Position numbers and translations under genes: made by a program
NCBI GenBank assembly: GCA_964404395.1
Contig: CAYOKA010000092.1
Location: 1-9,168 of the forward strand
Direction of reading: 5' to 3'
DNA: 9,168 nt
DNA from: JAAYBT01 sp964404395
GTDB lineage: Bacteria > Bacillota > Clostridia > Acetivibrionales > DTU013
In this document: positions 6,203 through 9,168 of the stretch, piece by piece
Layout: the number at the start of each line of letters is the position of its first letter
Numbering within the stretch: the stretch's first letter is position 1
Notes under the pieces: model-generated
What the model saw: only the letters and a program-made list of their open reading frames with translations
Told to the model about the DNA's origin: nothing
The model's database searches: none

Positions 6203-6241
6203 AAAAGGGTCAAGGACATTATGGTGTCTGAGACCCTTTTT
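6203..6241. terminator. Symmetrical hairpin terminator between convergent genes
   Basis: AAAAGGGTC (6203-6211) pairs with GACCCTTTT (6232-6240), and an inner GACA/TGTC stem (6215-6218 with 6225-6228) extends the hairpin around a TTATGG loop. Five T's close the rightward transcript. Because A's precede the stem, the complementary strand also ends in a short T run, so it could serve both the CheX-like gene and the oppositely oriented gene ending at 6259. Confidence 0.85.
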
Positions 6242-6258
6242 AGGTATGACGAGCAGCT

Positions 6259-7968
6259 TTACTCTATTCGGAATGCCTTATAGGTTGCTTGTTGAAGGTT
6301 CATAGTAAACTCCGTGGTATCACCTGATGTAATGCCTTCGATTTCAAAACCGGTGAGTAAATCTACCAGCCTTGCGTCCTGTCTGTCTATGACCACCCTT
6401 ATATTCTCCGGATATGGCAGGAAGGATTCTACTACAAATGTATCGTTATCATAGGTAAACAGGCCGATTTTTGCCTTGGCGTCTATGGAAACCGGACAAG
6501 TGCCCTTGAAGGTTTTCCTTATCAGATTCAGGACTTCCTTAGGATAATGGTATAGGTCGCCTTGGTCATCAGGTATTGTCAGGATAAACAGGTGGCCCTT
6601 CCCGTAGTTGATGGCAATTAGTACAGGTGTGTTGTTGTCTGTTCCCAAGCCTTCGGCCAGCGGCCATACATCGTTGTTGCTAACATTTATTCGGGGAAGA
6701 AGGATAGCTTTGTCTGAAACCGCAACGGCGTCAAGGTTAAGGCCTGTCCCAGATATACCATATCTGCTGACCAGAGCTTTGCCGCCTGACCAGCGAATAT
6801 TAGCCAGCTGTCCCAGCCCTTTATCTGCCAGAGCCTTTACAAGACCCGAGGTAATAATGACATCTCCGCCATTTAGCAGACTTTTTTCAATTTTACCTAC
6901 AATCTGTGGATCCTTTGCGGCACCTTGCGTAAGGAATATCTTTGAATGCCCTTGTGGATATTCAGGATACGGCTCTAAGGGGATTCCCAACATTCCTACA
7001 TAATTGTGGAGATAGTCCTCTTCATAGGAATGGTATGGTATGTAGCACGAGGTGCCTACCGGGTTTCCAAGCCGTCCCAGGAATTCATCTATTTCATCAA
7101 ATGCATATCCGGCCAGTGGAGTAAAGATACTCCAACGCTTATCCATCAATGCCGACAGACAGAATAGTGTAACCTCCTTTGGCTTAGAAAACAAGGTGAG
7201 ATATGCCTGTTCTACATAATAATTGAGGTTGCCTCTGCATTCAAACGGGTCAAACCAGCCACCACCGTTTTTCCCCGGCTTGACATTTTCAAAATATCTC
7301 ATAATAAAATAGCTGAGGTATCTTGGTAGATGCTGCTGTGTGTATAGAGGATCCCTTGTTTCCGTACCGGTGTAAATCATGTCGAAGACAGTGGGCTTAT
7401 ATTCAAGATTGTAGCCTGTTTCCTGGAAGCACTCGTACCAGTTAGGGAACTTGACAATCATATTCACCTTTGGATTGACTCTTTTGGCAGGCTCCAATAC
7501 CAGCTCATCGGAAACCTCCTTCATAAGCCCGAGCCTAAATTCTGACCAGCTTTGGTCGCCCTTTGCCTTTATGCAGGAAGTACACTTGCAGTTGGTAAAA
7601 TAGAAATCGTCCAGAATAATCTCATCAAAAAGCGATGCTGTCATCTCTATTGCTGCCTTCAATCTGTCCCTGTGCTCCTGATTCGTATAGCAAAGAGAAG
7701 TGAAACCAAAAGAATTCTTTTGACCTCCATCAGTTGTTGTAATGCCTCCTGAAGTCTTTAGTCCCTTGTTCTCAAAGAACTCCTTCAGCCGCAGCATCTT
7801 ATCTCGCTCAATAAGCTCGCCGCTACGGTATGTTTCAAGATAAATCTTATCAATATGCACATGCTTTTCAATGAAGCTTAATTCCTTTTCGAATTCCTGT
7901 AAGTCTCCAATAGCGATTAGATTTGCCACAGGTGCATACAGCGCAGTGGTAAAATTGTTGTAGCTCAT
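6259..7968 (-). CDS. Putative glycoside-hydrolase-like protein of unknown specificity
   Basis: This 569-residue protein has no signal peptide or membrane segment, so it is probably cytoplasmic. I do not recognise a named family with certainty. Its layout resembles large TIM-barrel glycosidases of the beta-galactosidase type: a barrel-like region (about 1-325) followed by a glutamine-amidotransferase-like or trimerisation-like domain (about 340-470, with GGDVIITSGLVKAL near 367-380) and a C-terminal beta-rich domain (about 490-569). Candidate active-site acids are D120-D121 in EIILDDFYF and E203 in YTGTETRDP. Just after D121 comes a cysteine cluster, C127, C129 and C132 (NCKCTSC), of the kind that forms a small metal site in some such barrels. 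The ATG follows AAGGAGG (7973-7979 on the complementary strand). The gene is single, divergent from an Ntn-hydrolase gene and convergent with the CheX-like gene. A catalytic role is inferred, not shown. Confidence 0.75.
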   Translation of the reverse strand: MSYNNFTTALYAPVANLIAIGDLQEFEKELSFIEKHVHIDKIYLETYRSGELIERDKMLRLKEFFENKGLKTSGGITTTDGGQKNSFGFTSLCYTNQEHRDRLKAAIEMTASLFDEIILDDFYFTNCKCTSCIKAKGDQSWSEFRLGLMKEVSDELVLEPAKRVNPKVNMIVKFPNWYECFQETGYNLEYKPTVFDMIYTGTETRDPLYTQQHLPRYLSYFIMRYFENVKPGKNGGGWFDPFECRGNLNYYVEQAYLTLFSKPKEVTLFCLSALMDKRWSIFTPLAGYAFDEIDEFLGRLGNPVGTSCYIPYHSYEEDYLHNYVGMLGIPLEPYPEYPQGHSKIFLTQGAAKDPQIVGKIEKSLLNGGDVIITSGLVKALADKGLGQLANIRWSGGKALVSRYGISGTGLNLDAVAVSDKAILLPRINVSNNDVWPLAEGLGTDNNTPVLIAINYGKGHLFILTIPDDQGDLYHYPKEVLNLIRKTFKGTCPVSIDAKAKIGLFTYDNDTFVVESFLPYPENIRVVIDRQDARLVDLLTGFEIEGITSGDTTEFTMNLQQATYKAFRIE

Positions 7969-8039
7969 AAGCCCTCCTTGTTATCGAATACTATGTAGTG
8001 ACAGACTTTCATTCATGCCCGCAATACGTTGTGTACACC

Positions 8040-8067
8040 TATATACTACAACATCCGGCTTTGAAAA
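8040..8067 (-). promoter_or_regulatory. Candidate promoter of the glycosidase-like gene
   Basis: On the complementary strand TTTTCA (8067-8062) and TATATA (8045-8040) are 16 bp apart, about 70 bp before the start codon. An 8-bp palindrome GTGTACAC (8031-8038) sits directly at the predicted transcription start and could be an operator, but so short a palindrome may be chance. Confidence 0.35.
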
Positions 8068-8122
8068 GCTATAAATGCGGTCACAGTATTACACCAACTA
8101 TTCATATAATAGCATAAGAATC

Positions 8123-8131
8123 TGTTACAAT
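8123..8131 (+). promoter_or_regulatory. Candidate extended -10 promoter of the C45-like gene
   Basis: TGT followed by TACAAT (8126-8131, 5 of 6) forms an extended -10 element without a clear -35. A perfect TATAAT also occurs at 8105-8110 but has no good -35 at normal spacing. The rest of the 238-bp divergent region (7969-8206) shows only the imperfect AT-rich direct repeat TTCATATAATAG (8101) and TTCATATTATTG (8138). Confidence 0.35.
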
Positions 8132-8206
8132 AGATGATTCATATTATTGATGCCTGATGGGAGATGATGTCCCTTGTTCAGAAGCAATGTTGCCGGAAAG
8201 CATTTG

Positions 8207-9168
8207 ATGCGGATACGCACAGCGTTTAGAGAGGATGGCTTCGAGATTAAAAAGATCATTACATATAAGGGCAAAAGAGGTGTCGCCGCCGAGAACAGGT
8301 CCATATTGAACTACGATACGGGCAAACCCAAAAGGGCCTATTACCTGGAAGGAAGCCCTTATGAAATGGGCTATCTAATGGGAAGCTTAGCTGAGAGGGA
8401 GATTGAACTGATGATGGATTACACCGATAGGGTGGTGTTTTCCTTCATCGGCAGTAAGGTGCTTGAGAAGGCTAAGCTAATTCAACGCACCCTTATTAGG
8501 TTGGTGTATGAGCTATCGAAAACTGCTATCCAAAAGCTGCCTGAGGAGATTCGAGAGGAAATCCGCGGGATCTATGATGGATGTAAAAAAAGCAATGCCA
8601 AAACATCAGTAAATATTGAGCGTCTGACAGTTCTTAATATTGGGATTGATATTATGTGTTCCATGGTTTATTCAGGTAACTTTTTAAAGAGGGATGTTGA
8701 GGAAATCGAAGCTGATGATTTCAGAATACCGATGATGTGTAATGCACTGACTGTATGCGGTAAAAGTGCGGCGGGCGGATTTTATTTTGGCAGGGATTTC
8801 ACGTTTCCGTCTTCAGACGTTTTTCAGGATACTGCTGCGCCGATAATATATAATCCTGAAAGCACTACCAGCTACATGGGGCGCATGGCAATTCCCTTTG
8901 TCAATATTGCGGCTCCGGGAATGATTGGCAGTATAGCGGCAATGAATCTTGAGGGTGTTGCGCTGGGTGTTAACATGTCGCCGGGAGCAAATTGCACTCC
9001 GAGGAATATTGGCATTAATTCTCTACTGATGGCTCGAATGTGTGCCCAATACGGGAGCAGTGCGGAGGCGGCGGCCAATCTGATGGCGGAGCTGCCAAAA
9101 GGCGTGTCATGGCTTTATATCATAGCGGATGGTAAAACAGGCCGTTCATGTGCGGCAGAGGCAGGGGC
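8207..9168 (+). CDS. C45 / choloylglycine-hydrolase-like Ntn acyltransferase or amidase, 3' end beyond window
   Basis: The frame is open from 8168 to the right edge with no stop; from ATG 8207 it gives 320 residues. Residues 47-59 (LEGSPYEMGYLMG) match the G-x-x-YEMG-x-x-G opening of C45 (acyl-CoA:6-aminopenicillanate acyltransferase-like) proteins. MCNALTV begins at residue 177, with C178 as candidate N-terminal nucleophile after self-cleavage. GRDFTF with R196 and D197 follows, as in the MC...GRN layout of choloylglycine hydrolases. Further on come GVALGVNMSPGANC and the SWLYIIADGKTGRSCAAEAG segment typical of the family. Such enzymes hydrolyse or form amide bonds in small molecules or peptides. 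ATG 8207 has GGAAAG six bases upstream; TTG 8174 and TTG 8204 are in-frame alternatives. No signal peptide is evident. The gene is divergent from the glycosidase-like gene. The substrate is unknown. Confidence 0.82.
   Translation, partial: MRIRTAFREDGFEIKKIITYKGKRGVAAENRSILNYDTGKPKRAYYLEGSPYEMGYLMGSLAEREIELMMDYTDRVVFSFIGSKVLEKAKLIQRTLIRLVYELSKTAIQKLPEEIREEIRGIYDGCKKSNAKTSVNIERLTVLNIGIDIMCSMVYSGNFLKRDVEEIEADDFRIPMMCNALTVCGKSAAGGFYFGRDFTFPSSDVFQDTAAPIIYNPESTTSYMGRMAIPFVNIAAPGMIGSIAAMNLEGVALGVNMSPGANCTPRNIGINSLLMARMCAQYGSSAEAAANLMAELPKGVSWLYIIADGKTGRSCAAEAG

Noticed and set aside
6608..7003. Rightward frame within the glycosidase-like gene
   Set aside because: It is antisense, lacks a ribosome binding site, and its translation resembles no protein family. 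The same holds for 6942-7124 and 7552-7752.
8872..9078. Leftward frame within the C45-like gene
   Set aside because: It is antisense to the C45-like coding frame, which carries the family motifs on the + strand.

Overview
The window looks like chromosome of an anaerobic, moderately AT-rich Firmicute, most likely a member of Clostridia. The basis is strong AGGAGG-type ribosome binding sites, sigma-A-like promoters, T-tailed hairpin terminators, a TTG start, a classical rubrerythrin, a Feo ferrous-iron transporter and a clostridial-type DtxR-family regulator. The genus cannot be fixed from the sequence. There are no tRNA or rRNA genes, CRISPR array, insertion sequence or phage genes.

Region 1 (1-2964) is an iron and oxidative-stress block. 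feoA and feoB (feoB cut by the left edge) run leftward. A short DtxR-family metalloregulator runs rightward from the same 276-bp divergent region, which holds two TTAGC/GCTAA dyads that are likely operators. Downstream, a rubrerythrin gene has its own promoter, with a perfect 16-bp palindrome lying between the -35 and -10 elements, and ends at a strong terminator. A plausible logic is Fe(II) import repressed by Fe-loaded regulator, beside a non-haem iron peroxidase.

Region 2 (2965-4860) holds a single acyl-CoA synthetase-like (ANL superfamily) gene behind a near-consensus promoter that overlaps a 21-bp-spaced direct repeat. Its substrate is unknown.

Region 3 (4861-6241) is a two-gene operon: a stand-alone CheY-like receiver followed by an unusual protein. 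That protein has four exact 29-residue MshEN-like repeats at its N-terminus and a CheX-like phosphatase domain, with the ExxN signature, at its C-terminus. The pair suggests a receiver and its dedicated phosphatase, possibly gated by cyclic di-GMP. This is the most interesting item in the window. A symmetrical hairpin terminator separates it from the convergent next gene.

Region 4 (6242-9168) is a divergent pair. A 569-residue glycosidase-like protein of unknown specificity runs leftward. A C45/choloylglycine-hydrolase-like Ntn acyltransferase or amidase runs rightward and is cut by the right edge. Both complete and edge-truncated reading frames were translated by hand; functions beyond the family level are inference.
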